A stretch of DNA of 64,000 nt, from NCBI RefSeq assembly GCF_037126465.1, contig NW_026999407.1, forward strand, positions 744,001 to 808,000, given 5' to 3'. A program made the translations under genes and the position numbers. Below the pieces are notes generated by a model, which had not been told where the DNA came from, did no database searches, and saw only the letters and a list, made by a program, of their open reading frames with translations. Shown here piece after piece: positions 54,351-64,000 of this stretch (positions within the stretch are counted from its first letter, which is position 1; each line of letters begins with the position of its first letter). The DNA comes from Ornithodoros turicata (lineage: Eukaryota; Arthropoda; Arachnida; Ixodida; Argasidae).

Positions 54351-54545
54351 TTCGAGCTCGTCCGTCCCGTGGCGGGGAACACGCGGCACTGCTCGTTTGC
54401 GAGGTTACTAGTAGTTGTAATTTGCAGTTTAGTTGTTTGTAGTTTATTGTTGTCGTTTTTTTGTGTGTCTATGTTTTTGTGTGTTTGCTTGTGTCTTTTC
54501 GTCGAGTTTTTCAGCTCCCACCAGGTGGACGAGCCCTCAGAGCTG

Positions 54546-55145
54546 ATGGCTGACAAGGTGAAGGTGCCCACGCCGCAGTCAGACGCCATCGCAACGGCAG
54601 AACTCCTGTCACGCATGACGGAGTTGTGCTCGCTGGTGATTCAACGCCTGGGTGCCGGGTCGGTTTCGCCGCCGCAGGCCCAAGCACCTCTACGACTCAA
54701 CTTACCGGTGCCTACCTTCTCAGGTTACACCGATAGGTCTGTTGCCGATTTCCTGGATGACCTTACCGCCTATCAGACGGGTATGGGAATTTCGGACGAA
54801 GTTCTAATCCAATGCATCCTGCAGGTCGCTTTGGTCGGAGACGCCGCCCGCTGGCTTCGGTTGCAATCGGAGTTTATGTCCTTTCAGGACTTCTAGAAGC
54901 GGTTCAAAACGAATTCTTTCCCCCTGATTACGAATACCGTGTCCTAGAGGAATTGCATAAGCGTACTCAACATCCTGAGGAAAGCTTATCTGAATTCGTT
55001 CGGGCATTGCAGGATCTGTATAGCAGAGCGGATCCCACTGCTACGGAAGAGCAGCGCGTCGCACGGGCTATCCGTCAGTGCCACCCGCGCTTCCGGCCCT
55101 ACTTAAGAGCCCATCGCTTCACTGCCCTTGAGGCGTTGGCCCAGT
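54546..55145 (+). pseudogene. gag: Gag (capsid region), one frameshift, fused to a deletion
   Basis: From ATG at 54546: a helical N-terminus, then LPVPTFSGYTDRSVADFL and a VGDAARWLRLQSEF segment. A one-base shift near 54,894 follows. The next frame gives FFPPDYEYRVLEELHKR and ESLSEFVRALQDLY with an ARAIRQCHPRFRPYL block, the retrotransposon gag domain. It is cut at about 55,143, where sequence jumps directly into the end of the RT, so nucleocapsid and protease are missing. Confidence 0.85.
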
Positions 55146-55527
55146 GGCTTTTGCAAGTCGCACGCTGAATCCGGCAGAACGGAATTACTCCGTCACGGAA
55201 AAGGAGTGCTTGGCGATCATCTTCGCTTTCAGGAAGTTCGACCTCTACCTGGATGGCAGTACCTTCACTGTCCAGACTGACCACCAGGCACTTTTTTGGC
55301 TGCAGCGGCTCCATAACCCGTCTGGACGACTTGCCAGGTGGGCCCTGACGCTACAAGGCTACTCCTTCAACGTGGAGTACAGGCGGGGCTCGATGAACGT
55401 GGTAGCAGGCGCGCTGTCCCGCGCGCCTCTACCGGAGGGGGAAGAGGAAGGCACCGAGGCGCCTTCTCAACTTCTGGCAGCAGCACAGGTGGCACGAGAC
55501 GTATCTTCGTCTTGGGCACGGTCGTGA
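55143..55527 (+). pseudogene. pol: RT connection and RNase H remnant
   Basis: [21 protein letters not shown], then [22 protein letters not shown] and a [11 protein letters not shown] block with [11 protein letters not shown]. This is the Ty3 RNase H region and its tether. The palm with YxDD is gone in the deletion. Confidence 0.88.
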
Positions 55528-55739
55528 GCAGAGATCAGCTCCTAGACGCTCAGAGAGCGGACGGCCTTTGTCAGCTGGTGTCGCAGTGGATAGCTGAGCA
55601 AGACTCGGCGGACACCGGAACGACTGACGGACGGCACGACTCCTATCTGCTGGGCGAGGATGGCATCCTGTTCAGATATATACCCCAGACGGATGAGGAC
55701 GACGGTTCATCCCCGTTCAAAGTCGTGGTGACACGTTAG

Positions 55740-56972
55740 TTGCGTAAGTTTTTCATATGTTACTTTCATGACTCTGCCTTGGCAGGTCACAGCAGCGGCA
55801 GGAAAACTTATGAAAAGTTGTGTCGTGTTGCGACATGGCCAGGAATGAGGCAGGATATAACAAAGTATGTTCGTACTTGTCCCGTACGCCAGACAGCAAA
55901 ACCTCGTGGTGGTTTACCCCCTGGGCGCTTACAGCCTGTTCAGAGCAATAGACCCTGGCAGATAGTTGCTTGTGATGTGATGGGACCATTTCCCCGTAGT
56001 CCTAGAGGTAACCAATATTTGTTTGTGGTTACTGATTATTTCACGAAATGGGTTGGGCTGTTTCCTCTCGGGACACTGACTTCCCAAAGAGTGTGGGAAA
56101 AACTACTCGACACCTTTTGCCGGTTCGAGTTTCCCGCACAGCTGATCACCGACAACGCAACCTACTTTACAAGTAAGGTGTACTCAGATTCTTGCGCTGT
56201 CTTAGGCATTCAGCATAAGATTTCCTCGTATCATCCTGAGGCTAACATTACCGAACGTGTTAATCGGAACCTGAAAATGATGTTGGTTGCTTTTACTAGT
56301 CAGCATCACCGTGATTGGGATCTTCGCCTGGCCGAGATGGCGTTCGCTACATGGACGACGGTCAACAGGTCTACAGGCTTCTCCCCGGCGTTCCTGAACT
56401 TGAGACGAGAGGCCCCTTTTCCAGTGGAGAATGCTCTGGGCCTCCGGGATGGTGCTACCCGGCCTCCTTATTCAAGGTTTGCTGAGGACCTCTGGAGTCG
56501 ACTGGACGATGCAGCTCGGACGGCTCAAGAGAACCTGGACGTCGCAAGGTTGGACCAGGCTCGCAGTACAACCGTGGACGTCAAAACCTCTTACAGCGTC
56601 GGTGATCTCGTCCTTCGACGGACTCACCCGCTAAGTGATACGTCACGAGGCTTTGCAGCTTCACTCGCAGATAGGTGGGATGGCCCCTTCGAGGTAAGTG
56701 CGTGCTGCTCCGGCCTCACTTACAGGCTGCGTCGCTGTGACACCGGCGAAGAAACTGGGCCAGTTCACATCTCGGACTTGAAGTCTTACCACCTCCGAGA
56801 CCCTGACGGAGAGGAGCCCGATTTGCAACCTGCCTCCCTTCAGCACCTGGACCCGGATCCCATTCCCGGACCTGCGTCCAGCCGCTTCAACTTGCGTCCC
56901 CGCCAGGCAGCGCATGTAGCTTCCACTATCTCCATCGCTAAGCATAGTACTTGTGATTTAGTGCTTTATTAG
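55740..56972 (+). pseudogene. pol: Ty3-type integrase
   Basis: The N-terminal zinc domain has the two His (HDSALAGH) and one Cys (CPVRQ), but the second Cys of the CxxC is changed to Arg. The DDE core is whole: CDVMGPF, ITDNATYF, and a Glu in NITERVNR. The C-terminal GPFEV and TYRLR segments are present, with no chromodomain seen. A stop codon at 55,737-55,739 separates it from the upstream frame. It would insert the cDNA and make a 4- or 5-bp duplication. Confidence 0.9.
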
Positions 56973-57078
56973 AGATTTCTGTTGACAGTTTTCCGCTGTC
57001 TGTTCTAGGGTGGTGCCTTCTCAGGCGCCCACGGTTTGAAGCCGCCTTCTTACCGTTTCCCTTTTTCTTCTCTCGCAG

Positions 57079-57627
57079 ATGCAGCAACATCGTCGACAGT
57101 GGAAGACTCTGGAGTCGCTTGCCTCACCTGGTCGTTCCGCGTCCCGCTCCGGCTTTCGTAGGAACCCTCGTCTCAGTTCTGCCCCGCAGGGTCACTCAGT
57201 GGGCACTTGGACTATAATCCACAACGGACAGCCCGTTTACTGGGCGTCGCGCTCGCGATGGAACAACCAGCCCCGACCACTAAGGGGTGACGACTTGGCA
57301 CGGACACCAGCTCCATTTGTGGGCTACACTCTTGCCGAACGACACCCTATCGACCCGCTTCAGCCACTGACGGTAGAAGAAAGAAAAGAAAGAAGGCTTT
57401 TGTGCCCAGTCTGCTTGGTCCCCGAGGTGCACCGAACTACACATAGACGGGGCTCCCTCCACCAAGCCCGGACCGAGGCCGCCCGCGCCACGAATGATGT
57501 CAACGCCGCTCTCGCCACTATCAGACGGCTTAGGCCAGAGTTGCTAGCCGATCCTGGGATGCCTCACGGACCTGCTCAACCATACGGTCCTGCTCCTCAT
57601 GGACTCGTAGGGGGGGGGGGGAGATTG
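57079..57627 (+). CDS. Extra ORF between pol and the 3' LTR (env position), unknown
   Basis: An Arg/Pro-rich protein of about 180 residues with a C-x2-C-x5-H-x3-H zinc-finger-like motif (CPVCLVPEVHRTTH) near residue 112 and a Pro/Gly-rich C-terminus running into the G tract. No signal peptide or transmembrane segment is visible, so it is not an envelope in the usual sense. Open over its length in an otherwise decayed element. Confidence 0.45.
57608..57625 (+). other. Polypurine tract
   Basis: AG followed by a run of about 12 G and AGAT directly before the 3' LTR. Confidence 0.75.
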
Positions 57628-58523
57628 TGGCAGATTTCTTATCTGCCAGATATGCCGGCATCCGGTGCTACGAACTCGAGGGGCGTGGCCTTTTTCTTAT
57701 TTAAGGCAGGTAGCCTGGCCTTGTAGGTCATTCATGGCCGGGGTAAAATCGCGGCAAGAAGTGTTTATCGCTCTGGTTGCTCGACTGTTTAAAGGGACTA
57801 TGAAACGATTTTTTTCTTCGTTTCGTTCGAAAGAAGACATTTTTCTGAGTCTAGAACCGAACTTTTACTTTCGTCGCGCGAGCGGATTTCTCAGGAGCGA
57901 ATTTAAACGGAGCGGCGAAGGGAGGACAGCTGGCGCCGCGCCGTGACGAGCTGCCGAGCGGAGACACAACGGGTAACTTGACGCGACCACGGCCGGCTCA
58001 GCAACACGTCATCGTGACGTGTTGCCGAGCCGAGGAATCCCGTCAGGAGCATGCGCCGTAGGATCCCGCGTGTGCGTTCATCGGGAGTGGAAATCTCCAT
58101 GACAGCAGCTTTCGCGCGATCGGCAGATTTCGGCAGTGGCGGCAGCCACAGCGCGAGCTCGCGGCATTACTTGCCATTGTGCAACACCGGTGACGTAACG
58201 GGGAACCGAAGAGCGGTCCGTACAGTTACACCATCGGCAGGGAAATATGCGCGGGAGAGGAGGGACGCGGAAGAGACATTTTCAGCGCGCGCTCCTCGCA
58301 AAGTGGAGCGATTTCGTCCGGAAAAATTTGTGGCATATTAGTTTCTCTGCGGGAAGAACAGTTTCCATCGAAAAAAAGTATGGGGGTTCGGGAAATTTCA
58401 TAGTCCCTTTAAAGGGGAATAAACCTGGTATGTTCGTTTGAATCTGCTTTTGTGCTGCTTGTTCCTTCGCGCACGGAACGGACGGGCTGACGCCCCGAGG
58501 TTGTGGGAATGTAGGTTTCCACA
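57626..58523 (+). repeat. 3' LTR (with MITE insertion)
   Basis: Matches the 5' LTR on both sides of a 616-bp insertion. Without it the LTR is about 278 bp. Confidence 0.92.
57793..58408. mobile_element. 616-bp MITE in the 3' LTR, TTAA duplications
   Basis: Ends AGGGACTATGAAA and TTTCATAGTCCCT are inverted. TTAA flanks both (57789-57792 and 58409-58412). The matching 5' LTR lacks it, which proves insertion after the LTR element. A TTAA target fits a piggyBac-type source. Confidence 0.88.
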
Positions 58524-58527
58524 AGGC

Positions 58528-59105
58528 TGTGAGAGACTGACTTGAAGAATGAATATATGTAGGTGCCCCTGTGTTTAAAAGACAGATGGATGTTGATAAT
58601 AAAAATTTCTCTAACATTTTCCCTCGAGTGTCAGTTCTTGTACAGCCCCAAAGTGGATTATGAGCATTAAAATCACATAGAACTATAAAAGGACTTGGAA
58701 GTTGGTCCCACATCATCATCATCCATTCATCTATGTTGTTGTTGTTTGGAAGTTGGCTGCATAAATCTTCTAATTCATTTTGTGTAATAGTGTCTGATGG
58801 TGGCAAGTATACCGAGCAAATGGTGACGATCCTGTCTAAACACATCTGCATAGCTACAGCTTCCAAGTTTGTGACCAGGTGAATTGCTTTTGTTGGGAGA
58901 GATCGTCGTGTGATGATCGCTACACCACGGAATGCTCGGGTGGCGTCACTTCGATCTCTTGGAAATATGTTGTGTCTACGCAGTATATTTGGTGTTTGGT
59001 TGTTCAAATATGTTTCTTGAAGACAAAAACATGTAGCATTATACTTCTCGAAGAGATCGTTCACATCATCTAAGTTAGAAAGTAACCCACGACAATTCTA
59101 TTGGA
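58528..59105 (-). pseudogene. I-like LINE ORF2, endonuclease domain
   Basis: An ILQ-stop-NCRGLLSNL opening, then CFCLQETYL (catalytic Glu), ICSVYLPPSD, and VLCDFNAHNPLWG (Asp/Asn/His). It ends at the LTR element, beyond which LDLSFCSP and GSDHFPV of the same domain follow at 54,037. One stop codon near its start. Confidence 0.9.
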
Positions 59106-61330
59106 GGATCGTGTTGTGCATAAGAGTTGCAGTACAAAGAAGTAGTAGTACGTGTGTCAGCAACTTTTGCCCACTTTGAAGAGCTTTCATTATCTATTTT
59201 TTGTTGTAGGTGTGACCCGCGGCCTTGTGGGTGTCTTCCGCGCAGCCGCAAGCTCCTTGTCAGAAATGTCATGGAGTGGCCCACTCCCCGACAGACTAGA
59301 TCTATTCTTTTGACTTGGGAGCTCGAGCTCGCAAAGGAGCGCTCAGAGCTCGTCTCGTCCTCGCAGTCCATGGATGTGACCTCCGTGGACTGTGAGGACA
59401 GAAGTGGCGTCGGTGTTAGTGACAACAAGGGTGTCGAACCGAAACGTTTTTCGCTCCGGTTTTCGTTCCGGGTCTATCATAAACGGTCCGGTACCGGTTC
59501 TGCTACGGAGCAAAAAAAAAAAAAAACCCGGTTCATACCGGTTTTAACCGGTTCCGCTTCTGGCGGGCATATTCGTTCCCAGAAAAAAAGCAATCTTGCA
59601 AAATGTAAACCCGTTTGTTCCGCATACATGGTATTTAATATTAATAGGCAGCTGTGAAATTGAAAGCTCCTGGTTCCTGCAGGTGACTGTCCTGCTCAAA
59701 TAGGCTTTCTTCTTTCATGAAGCGCATGATACAGACGGACTTGTTTGTCATGATGTCATACGAAAAATACCTTCTTGTTGGATTGGTGCGATCGCGTCCC
59801 ATCCGAATGTCTGTTGCTGCTTCCTAGTCAGCAAGCACCACCGCACGAGTACGACGCAAATCGAGGAACACCTTCACTCTCAAACGCGCTCGACGGCTCC
59901 GTTTTCATTTCTTCGTGTCCTGCCGACAAAAGAGGCGCCACTTCACACGCGCTTGCCCTCCCGGATACTTAAATGTACGTGTATTCAACTTCGCTGCTCT
60001 CAAACAAGGGACACGTTGCACGACATTACCGATAGAGAAGTCGTTACGCAGCCCCCTTGGGTTGCTGTTCAGTTGGGGAAAGTTTGCGCGGATGAAATTA
60101 AAACGAACACTACGGCACATTGGTACAGAGTCACAACCGGTCATATGTACCTTTAAGTCTATGACCGTGAACGATAACACGCAACAAAGGGAGCCTAAGG
60201 GTCATAGTATATCGACATACATTCCACCGTAACCGGAACCCTCGTAAAGTACCATGACATGACTTCAGAACACACGACGTCAGCTTCATTCGCCTATTCG
60301 CAGTCCAAACAGGTGAAGTTTTTCTCTTGAACCGAAAACCGTTAAATACATTTTTCGGTTTCCCTCCTGAGCAAAAAAAGCGTATACGGTTTCGATTCCG
60401 TTCCGGTTCGCACCGAAATAGCGTTTTTGTTTTCGGTTTTCGGTTCTGGTTTTCGGTTCGCTCCGACACCCTGGTGACAACACTGGAGTTTCGGGAACTG
60501 GAGGTGGATGTGCACCTCCTTGGACTTCATTTGTGGTTGTCTCTGTCAGTAGTGATTGCTCGGTCTGTGTGTACTGTGTTACTAGTTTTACGGCTGTGGC
60601 AAAGGATTTTTCGAAAAAGATGGGCGCTACTTTTTTTCTGGCTCCTGGTAACTGATGCTCTGTGTAACCTTAACGTGCAGGACTTCTTTTTCATATTTGC
60701 ACTTTGTACAGGACCTCGAGTAGGATGGGTGGTTGGAAGAACAGTTGACACAGCAGTCTGGCCCTTTGCATTATTTGGTCTTATGGTCAGATTTTCCACA
60801 ACGTGCACAACCAGCAGAGCCGCGGCACCCGTCTGCAGCAAGTCCAAACCTGTTGCACCGAAAACAGCGCAACGGGTTCGGAATGTAAGATCGGACATCT
60901 GCTGATAGGTAGCCTACTTTTAGGTTTGTGGGGGCCTGTCAAAAGTAAGTGTAAAGTCAAAAGTTTCGTGTGGTGGTGTACTCGCCATATGTACGGATTT
61001 TGATTTTGCGTACATCAACGACGTCCTGGTCCCTGAGCTCCATCAAGCTTTCTTCAGGTGGCACGTCAACCAGCTCAGAGACTGAGATGACACCCCGGCA
61101 AGTGTTTTATGCATCGAAGCTACAATCTTTAGTCCCATCATTTCATGAGCGTTTAATATACGGCTGCAGTCTTTCTCATTCGTGCATTTTATGAGCAAGT
61201 CCTCAGATCTGATACGTCTGATTACCGTGATATTTTTAGACAGGGACGCCACCGATTTTTCAATAAAAAAATGGTGAAATCTTTCCCAGTGGTACGTTTT
61301 TCTCTTTTTCAGAGTCTGCAGTAGACAGTA
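59106..61330 (-). pseudogene. I-like LINE ORF1 (nucleic-acid-binding), interrupted by the MITE
   Basis: Minus strand from about 61,330: a VASLSKNITVIRRIRSEDLL domain, then NPLRCFRCNRFG starting a series of zinc knuckles (CFRC...C, CARCGKSDHKTK-stop-C, CCVNCSSNHPSYSRSC), then a Ser-rich tail split by the MITE at 59,427-60,473. ORF1 with tandem CCHC knuckles is typical of I-like LINEs. Stops and frameshifts are present. Confidence 0.85.
59427..60473. mobile_element. 1.05-kb hAT-like MITE in LINE ORF1
   Basis: Flanked by the 8-bp duplication GTGACAAC (59419-59426 and 60474-60481). Ends (C)AGGGTGTCG-type are inverted, and subterminal regions carry repeated CGGTTTTCGGTT/AACCGAAAAC words. No transposase ORF. 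An 8-bp duplication fits the hAT superfamily. Confidence 0.88.
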
Positions 61331-61339
61331 CTATGTACT

Positions 61340-62390
61340 TGGCAATGAACTGTTTAGATGTACTTTGTAAAACTTCGGTCCGTGGCCGCGAAGCGGCCAC
61401 GATCTCAAGAGAAGAAGAAAATTTACCCATACAGGTTTGTTACTTCATACTCATACATACGGGAAGGTCCCGGAGCTTGACCAATGCCCCGACCGCCACC
61501 CGTTCAAGGTTTCTACCCTTCGCCTTACATCCCCTCGGCACGGTACGGATAACAAGTTTGGGACTGGGGGCTGGGGTCAGTGGGGGCGCCACTCACCAAA
61601 CACCAGCCGAAGCCAGTGCCCCCTGCGGGGTGCTGACCAGGTTCCCTGGTTACTCGTGCTGATTACTATCAATGTCACCCCAACAGACCTCACCTACAAC
61701 ACCTACCAGAAAGGTTGCAGACTTCCTTTCGCGACACAGGTAGGATTATCAGAACTCACGGCCATAAGAGACTGAAACATTCAGATAATTGTCCTGAAAC
61801 ACAAGCTTTCGAATTGAGTTCGTCCTTCGTTAGGCATGTTACAGACACACATGGTATAAATAGTTATACTGATGTGCGTCTCTACAGTTATCCTGCTACG
61901 ACAGGTATGCTACCAAGCAGGGCTGACATTGGTTGGTGGAGTCGGCCAAATATCTCCAACTCTTCATTTGGTCTCAGTGCGTAAAAACATTTGATTCGCT
62001 TGAAGTCGGTTTCAGACCCGACCTTTTTTGGATTTTTCAAATGTTCAAAGCCAGTGCCTTGAAACGAATAGCCAGGCATCTTGTCGTCAGTGCTGTAGTA
62101 TGAACAGGATTATTACTTGTACAGTTCGTTTTCTTTTGATCTTCAGTGTGGCAGAGATATTACTAATTCACTTAATGATATTTCTGCCACAATATTTAGT
62201 ATGCAGCCCGAAAATAACCCCAAACAGTAATGCGGCCTATGGAACTCAGTCCCCCATACGCTGACTGACACGAAATACGAAGCGACTAATCGCGAATCCC
62301 ATCGGGAGAGGAAATTTTGTTCCACGCTGGGTGGGGTTTAAGTGCATTGCCCTCGGTGCGACCGTACTGCTTTGCTTCGTCGATGGAATA
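61340..62390. other. Probable LINE 5' region, no gene recognised
   Basis: GC-rich stretch at 61,460-61,640 upstream (minus strand) of LINE ORF1, compatible with its 5' UTR or promoter. No other gene. Confidence 0.4.
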
Positions 62391-62396
62391 CTTACG

Positions 62397-62735
62397 TTGA
62401 ATTCCAATGCCAGATCCTGAGCGCTCCCGGAGCAAGTTTTGTTGCTCCCCTGGGGGCAAGTCTGTTCTATTGGCAGACTGAGAACAGTGCCGGTGTCTTC
62501 CAATGGGAGCTTTGGAGCGGCATTGGAAAGCACCAAGCCAAGGTCGCTCCAAGGGTAACCCAGTGTTGAATTCCAATGGCAGATTCGGAACGCCTCCGGA
62601 GCAAGTTTTGTTGCTCCGCTGAGAGCAAGTCTGTTCGATTGGCAGATTGGGAACAGTTCTGGAATCTTCTAATAGGAGCTTAGGACCGGCATTCGAGCCA
62701 AGGTCGCTCCAGGGAGCAACCCAGACTGCTCCGCC
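62397..62735. repeat. Two tandem copies of a 169-bp unit, with inverted partner near 63,130
   Basis: TTGAATTCCAATGNCAGAT starts copies at 62397 and 62566. Both contain CCGGAGCAAGTTTTGTTGCTCC (itself an inverted repeat). The starting word reappears inverted at about 63,128-63,146, so the block 62,397-63,146 may be one element with terminal repeats. Confidence 0.65.
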
Positions 62736-62739
62736 AAAA

Positions 62740-64000
62740 TAGACAGATTTACACGGAACTCTAGGTGACGTGTGACTTGTCGCCTATGCTTCCTATTTCT
62801 TGTCTCTGCTTCGCCAACATGGCTGCTTCGCAACGCGTCTTCGCCGTGACTACGTAGTCTTTCGCGTCGTACGTTGGCGATTTTGTTTCATGAAGGAAGT
62901 GATAAGACAGACATTACAATAGCAACGTTAGGAGATTAGAAGGACCTTGATGATGCAAAACATGGCGTTATAATGGAACATGAGTACCTTCTTCTTCTTC
63001 TTCCTCCGTCTCTGGCTGTCATCCACCGAGGGAGATTGGCCAGGCAGGACGTGTTGTAATCGCAGATTTCGATCACTTGCTCTAGGCCAGATCAAGCAGC
63101 TCCATTGAGGAGTCTGCCACTTGCGACTCTGCCATTGGAATTCAACATAACACTCCTCCCATGTGCAGCTCACCCTCTGCACATGTCACGTGACCCGGGT
63201 TCTCTGCGGCCACGTGGGTTCAGCAAACTGTTTCGGAATCTGGCATTATAATTTCAAGCATACACAGCGGGACGCGCCACGTTTCCAATGTTGAACAAAA
63301 ACGAAAAGGTTTCAACATCACCAGCCTCATTTATCGCTTCTTCTGTTCTGTCCTGCTGGGGCGGATACTTCCATGGATTGCTAATTTATTTCTTTGTTCG
63401 ATTGGATGATATGTGACTCCCCAACTACACCCCAACTACAAATTACTCGTGATACATGGATTTATTGCCACGAGTGACATATTTGACAACACAACTTGCC
63501 AAGCGAGGGCTCTGCTTCAACGACTGTTTTTATATGTCTTTGACGAAGCGTGAAATAATAGTTGCAGTACGTAGGTCCCCCACCGTCAACAGCATTACAC
63601 CCTACACGATGTGAGCACTGTTTTCTGAGAAGGGTAGATAAGTGTCTACGAAACGCGAGTCAACCATGTAGTCGAGATCTTTTTATAAAAAAAAAACTAA
63701 AAAAAAAACGGGAAAGGGTAGCCGTACAAAAGGTTTGCTCCAAAGGGCCTCCTGCATAAAAGTACCCAGGCTTGTCTGTAGTTTTGCTCTCTAGTCTGTG
63801 TTGTACTTGTGGCATAAAAAAAAACGTTGTAGTTTGGTAGCTGTAACGGACAGACATATAGAGTGATCCCTCTGACGCCTTGCACCGTGTCACCGTGCGA
63901 GGCAGATGCGGCTGCTGTGTAATGCCGGAAGGATATCCTCAAGGTTTGCTCACAAATTCCGATGACGCGTTTTTTGTTCAGATACCCAAATTGTTGTTCC
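62740..64000. other. No recognisable gene
   Basis: Only short ORFs; poly-A/poly-T runs near 63,690. The GGAGCAAG(T)TT word is shared with the first bases of the window. Confidence 0.45.

Larger units (their letters stand above)
54042..58523 (+). mobile_element. Ty3-type LTR retrotransposon inserted in the LINE
   Basis: TG...CA LTRs at 54042-54329 and 57626-58523 are flanked by the 4-bp duplication AGGC (54038-54041 and 58524-58527). The LINE endonuclease ends at one border and its next residues begin at the other, which confirms the insertion. A primer site follows the 5' LTR and a G-rich tract precedes the 3' LTR. The 3' LTR is long because a 616-bp TTAA MITE lies in it. Internally the protease and most of the RT are deleted. 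Confidence 0.93.

Noticed and set aside
57079..57627. Retroviral envelope gene
   Set aside because: No signal peptide, transmembrane segment or glycoprotein-like Cys pattern is visible.

Overview
This window is eukaryotic and reads as arthropod, most probably a tick or other chelicerate. That is an inference. It rests on dense nested transposons (Polinton/Maverick, Penelope-like, BEL/Pao, Ty3, I-like LINE, hAT, TTAA-type MITEs, tRNA-derived SINEs), on intron-containing genes with AATAAA signals, and on split exons of a small secreted cysteine-rich peptide family. There is no bacterial operon structure, and most long ORFs belong to mobile elements.

Layout. 1-7,000: sparse DNA with a LINE endonuclease fragment and long hairpins. 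7,138-7,270: TATA box and signal-peptide exon of a secreted peptide gene. 7,640-9,373: GGCCAA-rich repeat and a MITE. 9,440-11,014: Penelope-like element. 11,033-23,429: a 12.4-kb near-perfect palindrome with a 6-bp target duplication, lying inside a Polinton integrase gene. 24,088-25,356: a 1.27-kb relative inserted in the same gene. 23,430-36,760: a decayed Polinton with integrase, penton-like minor capsid, small basic virion-type protein, double-jelly-roll major capsid, adenain-like protease, split and inverted protein-primed DNA polymerase B, and several unidentified genes. 36,945-37,545: BEL/Pao fragment and a repeat. 38,321-51,345: exons 2 and 3 of two copies of the cysteine-rich peptide gene, separated by a Penelope fragment, a TTAA MITE, a complete hAT element (43,688-46,809) and a MITE carrying 126-bp repeats. 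49,382-61,330: an I-like LINE on the minus strand, broken by a Ty3-type LTR retrotransposon (54,042-58,523, itself carrying a TTAA MITE) and by a hAT-like MITE (59,427-60,473), plus a separate plus-strand LINE RNase H fragment. 61,340-64,000: repeats without recognisable genes.

Two observations stand out. First, the palindromic AG...CT elements with 6-bp duplications have ends that can fold into a long stem with two cross-arms, like a parvovirus-type terminal hairpin. The two elements keep the pairing while the stem sequences differ. They look like snap-back or terminal-repeat-only derivatives of a Polinton-like element. Second, five short exons scattered over 44 kb share exact exon phases and an identical six-cysteine spacing. 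This points to a three-exon secreted peptide gene family whose first intron appears to have swallowed about 31 kb of nested transposons.
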